Notes: generated from the letters alone by a model not told the origin. A stretch of 64,000 nucleotides of DNA from Clostridium yunnanense (GCF_016595795.1 NZ_JAENHN010000046.1:92425-156424); one strand, 5' to 3'. Shown: positions 8,210 through 17,063, counted from the stretch's first letter. Made by a program: numbers and translations.

Positions 8210-8971
8210 TCATAAATCTTTCTTTCTGCAAACCATAATAAATCTATGTTCAATACTCTCTACATATCCTTTGATCTTTACTTCTTCATGCAATTTACAT
8301 AATTCCTCGAAACAATCCTCTACAGAAAAGTTTGGGAATTCCCATTCAATCTTTCTTGCAAAATATACTAAAGCTCCAATATCCTTAAAACGTAGATATG
8401 GAAAAGCCTCTCTAGCGTATAAAACCTCAAACAAATCTTTCTCTATTTCCTTCAAGTTATTATCCAACGTATTCTTAGAGAACAGCGGTTTAAAATCCTT
8501 AATTAATATTTTTGATAATTTTTCGTTATTTCTGCCGCCTACTTGTTGAGAGATAAATATTCCATTTGGCTTCAATAACCTTTTTACCTCATTAATATCA
8601 AAGGATTCATGTCTATTAATAATCATATCAAAAGCTTCATCTTTGAAAGGTAGTTCTGAATCATCAAATACCTGCTTTACTTCTATTCCAAGCGGTGTTA
8701 ATGTTTTCTCACACAACTTTAAGTTAGGCTCCCACTTTTCTGTAACTGCGGTGTTACTGAAAGGATGTTTCAAGGATAATAGAAATTCTCCTCCCCCAGT
8801 CCCCATATCAAGTAGTTTAAAATCTGGTTTCAAATATGTTTTTAATATATCTTTATAGTCCCAAGGCAATTCTTCTTCTTCACATCTATTTTCTAAATAC
8901 GAAAAATCCCATCCCTCAGATGTATTTCTCTCTTCTTTTTCCCACAATTCTTTTAATTCTCTATACTCCAT
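8210..8971 (-). CDS. Class I SAM-dependent methyltransferase
   Basis: About 253 residues. Motif I of the SAM-binding Rossmann fold is LLDMGTGGGEFLLSL; motif II/III follow as VFDDSELPFKDEAFDMIIN and post-motif LLKPNGIFISQQ. The C-terminal third is helical and does not reveal a substrate. The ATG at 8971 has aagagg five bases upstream and is preferred over ATG at 8992. The promoter is probably the extended -10 motif at 9033-9053. Adjacent genes are detoxification-type, but the methyl acceptor is unknown. Confidence 0.8.
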   Translation of the reverse strand: MEYRELKELWEKEERNTSEGWDFSYLENRCEEEELPWDYKDILKTYLKPDFKLLDMGTGGGEFLLSLKHPFSNTAVTEKWEPNLKLCEKTLTPLGIEVKQVFDDSELPFKDEAFDMIINRHESFDINEVKRLLKPNGIFISQQVGGRNNEKLSKILIKDFKPLFSKNTLDNNLKEIEKDLFEVLYAREAFPYLRFKDIGALVYFARKIEWEFPNFSVEDCFEELCKLHEEVKIKGYVESIEHRFIMVCRKKDL

Positions 8972-9032
8972 AACTACCTCTTTATCCCCCATATAACTAT
9001 TCCACTATGTAACACTCAAATTTCTTATTCCC

Positions 9033-9053
9033 AACTATAACATGTTTTATAAA
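9033..9053 (-). promoter_or_regulatory. Extended -10 promoter motif, copy 2
   Basis: Minus strand TTTATAAAACATGTTATAGT, 62 bp upstream of the methyltransferase start; same block as at 6964, 9714 and 17516. Confidence 0.55.
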
Positions 9054-9074
9054 TTTCATTAACTCAAAATACTC

Positions 9075-9527
9075 TTAATCAAACTCGCCTTCTTCAGGGA
9101 TATACTCACCTGTAACTTCAATAATATTTCCATCAGGATCTGTAAATTGAAAGAAATAATATGGACTTACATTACAAACATATCTAATCTTCGTTAGCTT
9201 GTCTGTAATATCTAAACTCTTAACTCTCTCATATTCTTTTCGAAGATTTTCATCCCAAAAATTAAGTACAACCTTACGGGTATTTATAGCAGCAGTAATT
9301 GCTTTCATATCATCAAAGTACTCTACATACTCACCTTTATGTACAACTAAATCAGGATTTTCCCTATCAAAATGTCCATTCATAATGGATATGCACTGCC
9401 CTTCAAACTCGAACATTGCAAACCTGTCCATATTTTTTCTGGTAACTGCAATCTGTAATAGCTTTTCATAAAAATCAACTGATTTATTAAAATCATCTAC
9501 AATTAAATAAATTGAACCTAAATGCAT
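9075..9527 (-). CDS. VOC/glyoxalase-fold protein
   Basis: 150 residues with the vicinal oxygen chelate pattern: an N-terminal beta strand HLGSIYLIVDDFNKSVDFYE, and the C-terminal FQFTDPDGNIIEVTGEY block with the metal-type Glu. Members are glyoxalases, dioxygenases or antibiotic-binding resistance proteins. The ATG at 9527 follows gggagagagg. It lies among other small detoxification genes. Which ligand it binds cannot be read from sequence. Confidence 0.8.
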   Translation of the reverse strand: MHLGSIYLIVDDFNKSVDFYEKLLQIAVTRKNMDRFAMFEFEGQCISIMNGHFDRENPDLVVHKGEYVEYFDDMKAITAAINTRKVVLNFWDENLRKEYERVKSLDITDKLTKIRYVCNVSPYYFFQFTDPDGNIIEVTGEYIPEEGEFD

Positions 9528-9579
9528 TCTTCCTCTCTCCCTTCAATAGAACTCTCTAGATCACAAACCATAGATATTT

Positions 9580-9660
9580 TTACTTCTGGTTATCTAATAA
9601 TTTATAAGTATCTCTTATGAATTTTAAATCCTTATTTTCTGCTAATTTTACTTGTACCAT
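9580..9660 (-). pseudogene. Truncated 26-codon start of a lost gene
   Basis: A perfect aggaggaaat site precedes ATG at 9660; the frame reads MVQVKLAENKDLKFIRDTYK, then LLDNQK and stops. The opening resembles the first strand and helix of a GNAT acetyltransferase. The promoter motif at 9714-9734 is still present, so this looks like a gene that lost everything but its beginning. A genuine small peptide is possible. Confidence 0.45.
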
Positions 9661-9713
9661 ATTTCCTCCTATTTAGCTTTTATTTAATTAACGCAAAAGT
9701 CTAATATTCTTCT

Positions 9714-9734
9714 AATTATAGCATATTATGTAAA
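9714..9734 (-). promoter_or_regulatory. Extended -10 promoter motif, copy 3
   Basis: Minus strand TTTACATAATATGCTATAAT, 54 bp upstream of the truncated ORF at 9660; same block as at 6964, 9033 and 17516. Nothing else is seen in 9735-9942. Confidence 0.55.
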
Positions 9735-9942
9735 TAATTTTCATCTTATCATACGTCTTTTCATCAAACAGTGTATTCTTAGATTAACCTTTTCTATCTA
9801 TAGCCTTTTTTAAACTTCTCCAGTATTTTTCCACTTTTGCGTGATTAATTAATTGGTTATTTTATATGCTTATATACATTATTTTCAAGTTTATATTATA
9901 ATTAGGATATCTACTAAGAGAATAAATAATTAAAGGTGCAAA

Positions 9943-10368
9943 ATGATGAAAAATACAGCAGTTGAATATTTAATAAAAAATCCATTATTACATATTGGGA
10001 TGATAGAAACAATACATAGAGATACTGCAGACATACTATATGCTGAAAGTGATGGTGTATTAATAAAAGAAGAGAAGAGTAATGCTTATATGCTATCTGT
10101 AGATAATTTTGATATAGGAAAAGAACTAATAAATACTATATCGCGCTGTAATCTAATTCTTTCACATCAAGAATTTATGGTTGATTATATAATAGATAGA
10201 TTTAAGCTAAACAAAAAACTTGAATGTTTTCAAGCAGTTTATATGGATAAATCTAAGCTTATTATAAGTGAGGAATTAGAAATAAAACAGTTAGATAAAA
10301 GCCACATAGAAGTTATATTAGAGCATTATGGTAAATTATCAAAGGATCGCTTGTTTTGGATGTTTTAG
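9943..10368 (+). pseudogene. GNAT-related protein lacking its acetyltransferase core
   Basis: 141 residues starting MMKNTAVEYLIKNPLLHIGM. The N-terminal 125 residues match a clostridial two-part GNAT type of about 240 residues from memory of that family. After IEVILEHYGKLS the sequence jumps directly to KDRLFWMF, which is how those proteins normally end. About 100 residues with the acetyl-CoA pyrophosphate loop (RxxGxG/A) are therefore missing without loss of frame. It has an aaaggtg site and could still be made, but it should not acetylate. The deletion is inferred, not demonstrated. Confidence 0.55.
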
Positions 10369-10497
10369 AAATAAATAAGCTTAGCCTTCACCGATAGGCA
10401 GTAAATAGGAGGTTAACCTATAGTTGAGTTTACATCTTATTTTTTATATAGTTTTTTACTTTCTTAAAGCTATAATTAAATCATCAGCGCTGATATA

Positions 10498-10589
10498 GAT
10501 AAACTACTTCACTCCTTGGCGTCCAAATAAAGATTTCGATGCTTCTACAAATCTTTATTTGGATAAGTTCTAATATGAAGTAGTTTATC
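10498..10589. repeat. PR-A-like palindrome, second subtype (92 bp)
   Basis: Perfect 13-bp outer arms GATAAACTACTTC and GAAGTAGTTTATC enclose perfect 14-bp inner arms CCAAATAAAGATTT and AAATCTTTATTTGG. The outer arms are those of PR-A but the interior differs; related pieces occur at 25955 and 42867. It ends 28 bp upstream of the XRE-kinase start, in its leader. Confidence 0.8.
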
Positions 10590-10617
10590 AATAATAAAAT
10601 TATAAGGAGAACTTTTT

Positions 10618-11967
10618 ATGCTTGATATAAAAAAGACTGGGGTTATAATTGCTTCGCTAAGAAAAAAGAATGGTTTATCACAGGAAAGACTAGCTGAAAT
10701 GTTATGCATATCACCTCAGGCTATCAGTAAGTGGGAAAATGGTCATTCACTTCCTGAAACATCTTTATTGCCTGTTCTTTGTCAAATTTTTGGTTGTACT
10801 ATTGATGAGTTGATTATGCCGGCTTATTCCTTCGATCCAAAGCTTGAAGAAGAAAAACCAAATATCCTTCAAATGCAGGCGGAACAGGTTGCAAAATATG
10901 TGATTCAGCAGCTAGGAAATACTGCAGCCTCCGAACAAATAATTGGCTTGGATGATAATACAATTATACACTCTATTAAGAAGACTAATCCTAATATAGG
11001 AAATTGTACAGTAACTAGAGGAAAGCCTGAAGAAAACTCAAAATATACAATTATATATATTACCGTAGTCTCTCCACAAAAAGAGTTCAAGCTAATTGAA
11101 AAAATATACTCAGATGACGACAAAGAACTCTATGGCTACAGCTTTTTCTCCCAATATACATCGACAATTCCGTTAACATATCATATTGACCCTCAAAAAA
11201 GAATTATTCTCATGGAAGATTTGACTGATTATATTCAAGGCTTTCATTTCGATGAAGCTAATGAATACGGCAATAAAATTAGAGAGAACTATTATGCCTT
11301 ATTAAAGGAAACTGCTAAGCTGCATGCAACCTTTTGGGAAAATCGTAATGCTTTAGAGAAAGTAGGACTTCACTATCGTCATGAAACAAAAGAAAACCTA
11401 CTAGCTCATATAAACGGTATGGAAGCGGATTATTTGAAATATAGAAAAGATGAAGAGTGTGGTAAGATTCCAAAGGTATGGGATGTACACAAAAATAATA
11501 TAGCTGCAGAGAAACTTAATCTTTTTCAAGATGCCATCAAACTATTAAAACAAGAATATCTAACTTATGTAGACACGAGATTTCATTCTGAAAAAAATAT
11601 AACAATTATTCATGGTGATATGCACCCTGGAAATATATTTCTTTCAAAATCAAACAATAATGAAGTTAAGTTCATCGACTTGGAAGCAGTAAGAGTTGGT
11701 TTATGTACAGAAGATTTAGCAATGTTATTAGCACTTCATATTGAGCCTGACAAGAAATATGCTAAGCAGTTAATAGACTATTATTACAATTGTCTTTGTG
11801 AAAATATTAAAGAATATCCTTATGAAACATTTATAAAAGACTACAAGATATCAATAATGGAAAATATGTTTTTCGCAATTCGATTATTAAATAGCGGTAT
11901 ATACGACTTCACGATGAGAGATAAGGCTATTAAGTCTTTTGAAACCTTTGTACTTGATAAAGAATAA
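10618..11967 (+). CDS. XRE regulator fused to an APH-type phosphotransferase
   Basis: 449 residues. Residues 1-66 are a Cro/C1-type helix-turn-helix (LRKKNGLSQERLAEMLC, ISPQAISKWENGHSLPETS). From about 110 to 449 follows an aminoglycoside phosphotransferase/choline-kinase-like fold with the catalytic loop IIHGDMHPGNIF and the metal-binding FIDLEAVRVG, where Glu replaces the common second Asp. A small-molecule kinase tied to a DNA-binding head suggests a sensor or autoregulated resistance enzyme; this is inference. aaggagaac precedes the ATG. The leader contains a strong palindrome (10498-10589), and a terminator follows at 12021. Confidence 0.85.
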   Translation: MLDIKKTGVIIASLRKKNGLSQERLAEMLCISPQAISKWENGHSLPETSLLPVLCQIFGCTIDELIMPAYSFDPKLEEEKPNILQMQAEQVAKYVIQQLGNTAASEQIIGLDDNTIIHSIKKTNPNIGNCTVTRGKPEENSKYTIIYITVVSPQKEFKLIEKIYSDDDKELYGYSFFSQYTSTIPLTYHIDPQKRIILMEDLTDYIQGFHFDEANEYGNKIRENYYALLKETAKLHATFWENRNALEKVGLHYRHETKENLLAHINGMEADYLKYRKDEECGKIPKVWDVHKNNIAAEKLNLFQDAIKLLKQEYLTYVDTRFHSEKNITIIHGDMHPGNIFLSKSNNNEVKFIDLEAVRVGLCTEDLAMLLALHIEPDKKYAKQLIDYYYNCLCENIKEYPYETFIKDYKISIMENMFFAIRLLNSGIYDFTMRDKAIKSFETFVLDKE

Positions 11968-12020
11968 CCTGAATTAAAATCTACATCTAAGTTAACTTAT
12001 ATATTTCCTAAAACGTCAAC

Positions 12021-12049
12021 TAAGGGAAGTGATTTTTTCACTTCCCTTA
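12021..12049 (+). terminator. Terminator after the XRE-phosphotransferase gene
   Basis: TAAGGGAAGTGA (12021-12032) pairs with TCACTTCCCTTA (12038-12049) over a loop of five T; A-rich and T-rich flanks make it usable from both sides. Confidence 0.75.
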
Positions 12050-12082
12050 AAAATTGCTCTATTTCAAGTTTTTCTTTTTCTT

Positions 12083-12304
12083 CTACCCCACTTTAATCTC
12101 ATCAATATTCTTTGTTACAATCTGCGCTCCAACCCTCTGTACAAGCTTGCCACCAGAACTAAAAAATGCGTTCTTAGCTATTATAGTGTCCATTGTCTTT
12201 GATATTTCTGCAGAAGCTAAATTTTCTTTAATACCTTTGAGAGATAAATTCACATTATCTCCTTTCTCGTTTTTAAAGGTCATAACCAAATATTTTGTTT
12301 TCAT
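12083..12304 (-). CDS. DUF2922 family protein
   Basis: 73 residues from the ATG at 12304, which follows gggaggag. The start MKTKYLVMTFKNEKGDNVNL and the end VGAQIVTKNIDEIKV match the clostridial DUF2922 family, short proteins of unknown role. It lies directly after a DUF1659 gene, the usual partner. The half PR-A repeat at 12358-12385 separates the two in the transcript. Confidence 0.75.
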   Translation of the reverse strand: MKTKYLVMTFKNEKGDNVNLSLKGIKENLASAEISKTMDTIIAKNAFFSSGGKLVQRVGAQIVTKNIDEIKVG

Positions 12305-12357
12305 GTTTTTCTCCTCCCTTCTATAATTTCCAGACATGCTTACCTCAAGCTATTCAT

Positions 12358-12385
12358 ATAGATGAACCACTTCAATAAACTTAGG
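12358..12385 (+). repeat. PR-A left-arm fragment
   Basis: AGATGAACCACTTCAATAAA is the left terminus of PR-A; the interior and right arm are missing. It lies one base after the DUF1659 stop and 54 bp upstream of the DUF2922 start. Confidence 0.6.
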
Positions 12386-12386
12386 T

Positions 12387-12608
12387 CTAGATACTTTCCA
12401 CCAAATAATCCTGCTGCTTTCTTATATAGACAGCATCTGTAGCCATTAAGTTTTCTAACGCTTGTCCAACTTCGTAAAAATCATCATCACTTAAATCTAA
12501 GTTTACATTAGAAAATCTCTGACTGCTAAAAATATCATCACCCTTTTCATTAGTACCAGTCTTGTACTTCATTATCATTGAATTACTACTTAATATTGCT
12601 GTTGCCAT
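12387..12608 (-). CDS. DUF1659 family protein
   Basis: 73 residues. The sequence MATAILSSNSMIMKYKTGT and the phrase LDLSDDDFYEVGQALENLM are typical of DUF1659, a family of short clostridial/bacillar proteins normally encoded beside DUF2922 and of unknown function. gaggtgagagg precedes the ATG. The gene pair forms an operon on the minus strand. Confidence 0.75.
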   Translation of the reverse strand: MATAILSSNSMIMKYKTGTNEKGDDIFSSQRFSNVNLDLSDDDFYEVGQALENLMATDAVYIRKQQDYLVESI

Positions 12609-12975
12609 AGCCTCTCACCTCACAATCATCTTTATAAAATTCGTAAAGCCTCTATGAGCTTTCAATAGGTATATATGACCGAGATTCCAGTATTACAGTA
12701 ACTTTAAAAATATTTTCCTATAAACCTTTTTAAATTTTTCCATAGAAAACTTTTTAAAATTAAAAAATGTTATAAATAAAAAAATATAACTATATAACTT
12801 TTTAAATATTTACTCATAAAATCAGGGTTTGAAGGGATTTTAGTATGTCACTCAGTCTTTTATAACTATAATTGTTGACCCATATACCATAAATCCTGAA
12901 CTTATTAATAAGCTTTTTATCTAACAATTGCTCGCTCATCTATAATTTAAATTGCAATACTGTTCCTTTAGAGAG
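12609..12975. other. AT-rich spacer
   Basis: 367 bp upstream of the DUF1659 gene. I see no open frame with a ribosome binding site. Runs of TTTTTAAA at 12700-12810 and an AT-rich block look like promoter-rich spacer; the right end passes into an Rpn relic. Confidence 0.5.
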
Positions 12976-13050
12976 AAAATCCAGATAACAAATAGCTTGC
13001 TAGACGTTCTAGATAGCGCTACACTTGCAGAAACAAAACTATCAGAATAA
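12976..13050 (+). pseudogene. Relic of an Rpn nuclease C-terminus
   Basis: The plus strand reads KIQITNSLLDVLDSATLAET then KLSE and stop, matching the C-terminal KNLLDVLDDATISAKTGLS of the intact Rpn at 7114-8079; the DNA also shares ttgctagacgttctagat. Nothing else of the gene remains. The last 30 bp also encode, on the other strand, the final codons and stop of the YeiH gene. Confidence 0.8.
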
Positions 13051-14077
13051 TAGCAGATACAATTTGAGTTAAAGCAATCCCTAAGGCATAGATTGAAGCC
13101 TTAGCCCCTTGCTCTTTAAGTTGCCTAAAGTTTACTCTCATTCCTATACCAGCAAGAGCTATTATCTCAAAATTGTTGCTTATCAGCTTAAAGAGCTTAG
13201 AAACATTTTGTGAAAATACTCCAATTGTAAATAAACTGCACATAACAAAGAACCCGATTACATACCACGGCACCTTTACCTTTGATCTAGCTTTTGTTAA
13301 GCTCGATTTAGAAGATTTCTTCTTCATTTCTCCAAAACCTAATACCACAAAGACTAAGAATATTATACGAACAATCTTAAATATGGTGGCTAAATCTTTT
13401 ACATCCGTACTCACCAAACTACCACTTGCAACCACTTGTCCTACCGATTGAAGCACTCCTCCTATTAAGGCAGAAGTTTTTAGGGTTTCTGACTTAAATA
13501 TCACATTTGCAATAAGTGGGAGCAGCAGCATTAAGGCCGTCCCAGTAACATTTACTATTGTTATAGCTATAACCTTTTCGTCCTCCTCAGCTTCTATAAC
13601 AGGAGCAGTAGCAGCTATTGCAGAAGATCCACACACCGCATTTCCGCTTGCCATCAGCAAACGAAAGTTTTCTCCAAATCCAAGTTTTTTCCCTATAAAT
13701 ATTGCAGCACCGATGGTTATAATCATCTGAAACACTATAAAAGCAACTCCTGAGACTCCTAACTTAAGCAAGGTTTGAGCACTTAAGGTTCCACCAAGTA
13801 GTACTATGGAGTAAGATAATAAGTCACTTTCTGCAAATTTAGATCCCTTAGTATATACTTGTTTGTTTCCAAAGGTATTTCCCACTAGTATTCCTAAAAA
13901 TATTGCTATAGATGCCCCGCCTAAGCTCGGCACATAATTTCCTATAAATTTTCCGATACAAGCAATGATAATACATATAATAAGTCCAGGTAAAATCCCA
14001 ACTACTTTATTCATCATATTTGTTTTATCTAGTTTCTTTGAGTTATCTCTATTAATTGAAAATAATCGTCGTCCCAA
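13019..14077 (-). CDS. yeiH: YeiH/UPF0324 family membrane protein (putative sulfate exporter)
   Basis: 352 residues with about ten hydrophobic helices and the family segment ASGNAVCGSSAIAATAPVIE. Proteins of this family are predicted sulfate or small-anion exporters in the inner membrane. The start is a TTG at 14077 behind ggaagg; an internal ATG about 20 codons in is possible. It is divergent from a LysR gene, the classic arrangement for this family. Its last codons lie inside the antisense Rpn relic, so the natural C-terminus may have been replaced during rearrangement. Confidence 0.85.
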   Translation of the reverse strand: MGRRLFSINRDNSKKLDKTNMMNKVVGILPGLIICIIIACIGKFIGNYVPSLGGASIAIFLGILVGNTFGNKQVYTKGSKFAESDLLSYSIVLLGGTLSAQTLLKLGVSGVAFIVFQMIITIGAAIFIGKKLGFGENFRLLMASGNAVCGSSAIAATAPVIEAEEDEKVIAITIVNVTGTALMLLLPLIANVIFKSETLKTSALIGGVLQSVGQVVASGSLVSTDVKDLATIFKIVRIIFLVFVVLGFGEMKKKSSKSSLTKARSKVKVPWYVIGFFVMCSLFTIGVFSQNVSKLFKLISNNFEIIALAGIGMRVNFRQLKEQGAKASIYALGIALTQIVSAIILIVLFLQV

Positions 14078-14328
14078 TTATATCATCCTTCCAAACTGTA
14101 TTTTCTGTGGTGTAATTATATATAGATATCCCATTTCCATGAATTATAAATATACTAAAGATAGCTTTAACTATTAACGGTATTTTACTTGGCAAATAGA
14201 TTTTTGGGGAAGTGGTATATCTATACTCTTACAGCTTTGAGTATAATAGGTGTATAATCATAAGTAAAATACATATATTTTATGATAACCATTAATATTC
14301 TTAATGATTATAGAAAGGATGACCCTTG

Positions 14329-15216
14329 ATGATAGATGAGCTTAGAACCTTTATAGCTGTGGTAGAACATAAAAACTTTACTAAAGCTGCAGAAGCTATT
14401 AACATATCTCAACCTAGCGTGAGCTTACATATAAAACATTTGGAAGAATATTTTAATACAAAACTATTACAGCGTTCCATTAAACAAAAAAGCATCTATA
14501 TAACTGAAGAAGGAAATTTACTTTATGAACGCTCGAAACAATTAATTAAATTATTAGAGGATACAAAAGAGGATTTACTTGACTATAAAAATGTTGTAAA
14601 AGGCACATTACGTATAGGTGCCAGTTTTACTATAGGTGAGTATCTTCTGCCTGCTTTTTTAGGACAGTTTACCAAAGCCTATCCATCTCTAGAGTTAGAA
14701 GTTACTATTGAAAACACTCATGATATTTGTGAAAAGGTTAAGGATTTTCAAGTGGATATAGCCTTAGTTGAAGGTACAGTACCCTCTTCAAATTTTGAGA
14801 TTACTCCTTTTTACAAGGATACAATGGTGGTTGCTGTTCCCTATAATCATCACCTGGTTGACAGAGATTTTTCAGTTGAAGAGCTAGGAAATCAAACCTG
14901 GATCAGCAGAGAGATTGGTTCTGGCACAAGAGAATACTTAAATCTATTCTTATCTAAGAATGACATTCATGCTAAAAATGTCATTGTATTTGGAAGCAAT
15001 TATGCTGTAAAAGAAGCTGTTAGAAATAACCTAGGCATTACACTTATTTCCTCACTTGTTACAGAAGGAGCTGTGGGAAATAAAGAAATATCTATCTTAA
15101 AAACCTCTGATGAATACACTAGAAGCTTTTCATATATTCTCCAAAAAGGAATAGTTCCATCGAAGGGTACACTATTATTTATAGATATGTTGAAAAGTTA
15201 TATTGAGAATAAGTAG
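14329..15216 (+). CDS. LysR-family regulator, likely of yeiH
   Basis: 295 residues. The N-terminal winged helix is MIDELRTFIAVVEHKNFTKA, AEAINISQPSVSLHIKHLE; the remainder is the two-lobed effector-binding domain. The ATG at 14329 lies nine bases after aaagga (a TTG one codon earlier is less likely). LysR proteins beside yeiH usually control it through the shared 250-bp divergent promoter region; TATAAT-like boxes at about 14240-14262 are candidates for its own promoter. Confidence 0.9.
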   Translation: MIDELRTFIAVVEHKNFTKAAEAINISQPSVSLHIKHLEEYFNTKLLQRSIKQKSIYITEEGNLLYERSKQLIKLLEDTKEDLLDYKNVVKGTLRIGASFTIGEYLLPAFLGQFTKAYPSLELEVTIENTHDICEKVKDFQVDIALVEGTVPSSNFEITPFYKDTMVVAVPYNHHLVDRDFSVEELGNQTWISREIGSGTREYLNLFLSKNDIHAKNVIVFGSNYAVKEAVRNNLGITLISSLVTEGAVGNKEISILKTSDEYTRSFSYILQKGIVPSKGTLLFIDMLKSYIENK

Positions 15217-15244
15217 GTAATCTACAGAATATCTACATAAAAAA

Positions 15245-15274
15245 AAACAGCTTGGATTATTATTCAAGCTGTTT
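15245..15274 (+). terminator. Terminator between LysR and P-loop kinase genes
   Basis: AAACAGCTTG and CAAGCTGTTT form a 10-bp stem with A and T runs on the two sides; it can end transcription from both convergent genes. Confidence 0.8.
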
Positions 15275-15341
15275 CTATACGCTATTCCTATTAATCTATT
15301 TTAAAATCATCTGTATATCTTAACAGTGTCAAATTATAGAC

Positions 15342-16181
15342 CTAATCCCTACTAATCAAAGTTACTGGAATACCTAAATTTTTAATCATCACTTTATCAA
15401 TTCTTAGTCTTTCTTTGCAAAAAGCAAATACACCTTCTTTTCCTTTTAACCCATGTTTTCTACCATAATTGTTGTTACTAATCCAATCAGCAATTTCATC
15501 TATCCAGTCTTTTCTTGACTCATTTGGCGCCCTTCTCTCGTCTGCTGCTTTCATTATCACTTTCTCAACATCAGTGGGCTCAATATAAACAATACGTGGA
15601 TTCAGGGATTTAACTGTATTTAATAAATTTGTAAGGTGGATTAAGATTTCTTCATCGCTTTTCTCATATACACCTAATAACTCAAATATATGATTTTGAA
15701 GAAAAGCACATTCAAATATATAAACTGTATCATCTAATAGTGCCTCTTCCCCAAACCTCTTCCATCGCTTTAGATGTATTTCTGTAAATTCTTCTAAGCT
15801 TCGTCTTCCATCACATATCTCTTTTGCTGCAACTTCACCCACTAGATTCCAGTAGCATCCCTCTGGAAACTCTAATTTTGTATAAGCTAAGATAATATGG
15901 TTGTCTTCCCTTCGAACTTGTCTTTCAACTATACGCTTCAGTTCCTCTTTACTAACAGTCTTTTCTGAGCTTTCCCACATTTCTAAGCACTTCGATAAGA
16001 AGTTATTGTATTCTTCTTCACTAAGATAAGCATTCCAGGACATATCTGCTGGATGAGACATTCCTTCTTCATAAAGTACTGCCTTTTTCCCCTCTGCTAA
16101 GAGTTTTTCTTTTATTTTTCTTGCTGTAGTAGTTTTACCAGCTCCTGGTATACCTTCTACTAATATAAGTTTATTTTCCAT
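15342..16181 (-). CDS. P-loop NTPase, small-molecule kinase-like
   Basis: About 279 residues from ATG at 16181 (aagggagag upstream). Walker A is VEGIPGAGKTTTAR at the very N-terminus, and the domain resembles zeta-toxin/AAA_18-type nucleoside or antibiotic kinases. A C-terminal segment RAPNESRKDWIDEIADW may form a lid. It lies last in a minus-strand cluster with a phosphotransferase and a GNAT, genes of the kind that modify antibiotics, but its substrate is not known. Confidence 0.7.
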   Translation of the reverse strand: MENKLILVEGIPGAGKTTTARKIKEKLLAEGKKAVLYEEGMSHPADMSWNAYLSEEEYNNFLSKCLEMWESSEKTVSKEELKRIVERQVRREDNHIILAYTKLEFPEGCYWNLVGEVAAKEICDGRRSLEEFTEIHLKRWKRFGEEALLDDTVYIFECAFLQNHIFELLGVYEKSDEEILIHLTNLLNTVKSLNPRIVYIEPTDVEKVIMKAADERRAPNESRKDWIDEIADWISNNNYGRKHGLKGKEGVFAFCKERLRIDKVMIKNLGIPVTLISRD

Positions 16182-16232
16182 AATTCTCTCCCTTTTTGAT
16201 TGCACTTTATTACTTTTCATAAAGAGTCTTTA

Positions 16233-17033
16233 TTACAACCACTCTTTGGCATGTTCTTTAATAAAATCGATTTCTGCTAAATACAAATCCCTATGCCCCT
16301 CTTCCATCATTTTTTGAAAAGCACTATTCCCACTTTTAGCTTCCTCATAAATTAAGTCAGCAAGTACCTGTAATCTAGCTATCATTTGTTCAAATAAGTC
16401 ATTGGGACACTCAATTCCGTAAGCTTTAAAAAATACCTGAAGGCTCTTCTTCCTCAGTTCTTTATCTCTGGTCCCATCATAATATCTATATTCATGTTTT
16501 TCTATATCATAAAGCTTGTTGCTAAAGGGTACAAATCTATAAAGTGCATACACAATATCCCATATCCTAGGTGCAGGACAACATGTATCAAAGTCAATGA
16601 TCCCATATGGCATATCGTTAACAAAGGTAATATTATACGGTGCGATATCATTATGACATATGACTTCCTTTTCTAAAGTCCCTTTGTAGGAAAACATCCA
16701 GTTATCTGATTCAGTTCTTTCAAAGGATAGAGTTGCATCATGATATTTCCGCATCATTTCACCCAATCTTTTAATAATCAAAAGCTGCTTTTTCTCATCA
16801 TTAGTAAAAGGATAATTATCAATGCATTCTCCATGAACATATGATAATACTTCCATCCCACTTTGATCTATTCCTAAAAATCTTGGACAGCTAGTAAATC
16901 CAACCTTTTCTAAATGCTTAAGTACTCTATGTATTGTTGAACTCCAAGCCTTTTGTTCCCTAAGAACAGTTTCATTCTGCTTATATACATTTGATAAATT
17001 ACCACCTGATAACTTCTCACAGTCTTTTACCAC
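16233..17033 (-). CDS. Aminoglycoside phosphotransferase-family kinase
   Basis: 266 residues with the APH fold: catalytic loop VICHNDIAPYNITF (His-Asn-Asp-x4-Asn) and the metal site YGIIDFDTCCPAPRIWD. It starts with GTG at 17033 behind ggagg. Members phosphorylate aminoglycosides, homoserine, choline or other small alcohols. It lies 30 bp after a GNAT and 51 bp before the P-loop kinase, so the three genes probably form one transcript. Confidence 0.85.
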   Translation of the reverse strand: MVKDCEKLSGGNLSNVYKQNETVLREQKAWSSTIHRVLKHLEKVGFTSCPRFLGIDQSGMEVLSYVHGECIDNYPFTNDEKKQLLIIKRLGEMMRKYHDATLSFERTESDNWMFSYKGTLEKEVICHNDIAPYNITFVNDMPYGIIDFDTCCPAPRIWDIVYALYRFVPFSNKLYDIEKHEYRYYDGTRDKELRKKSLQVFFKAYGIECPNDLFEQMIARLQVLADLIYEEAKSGNSAFQKMMEEGHRDLYLAEIDFIKEHAKEWL

Positions 17034-17063
17034 TGATATTCCTCCACTAATTTATATTTAAAA

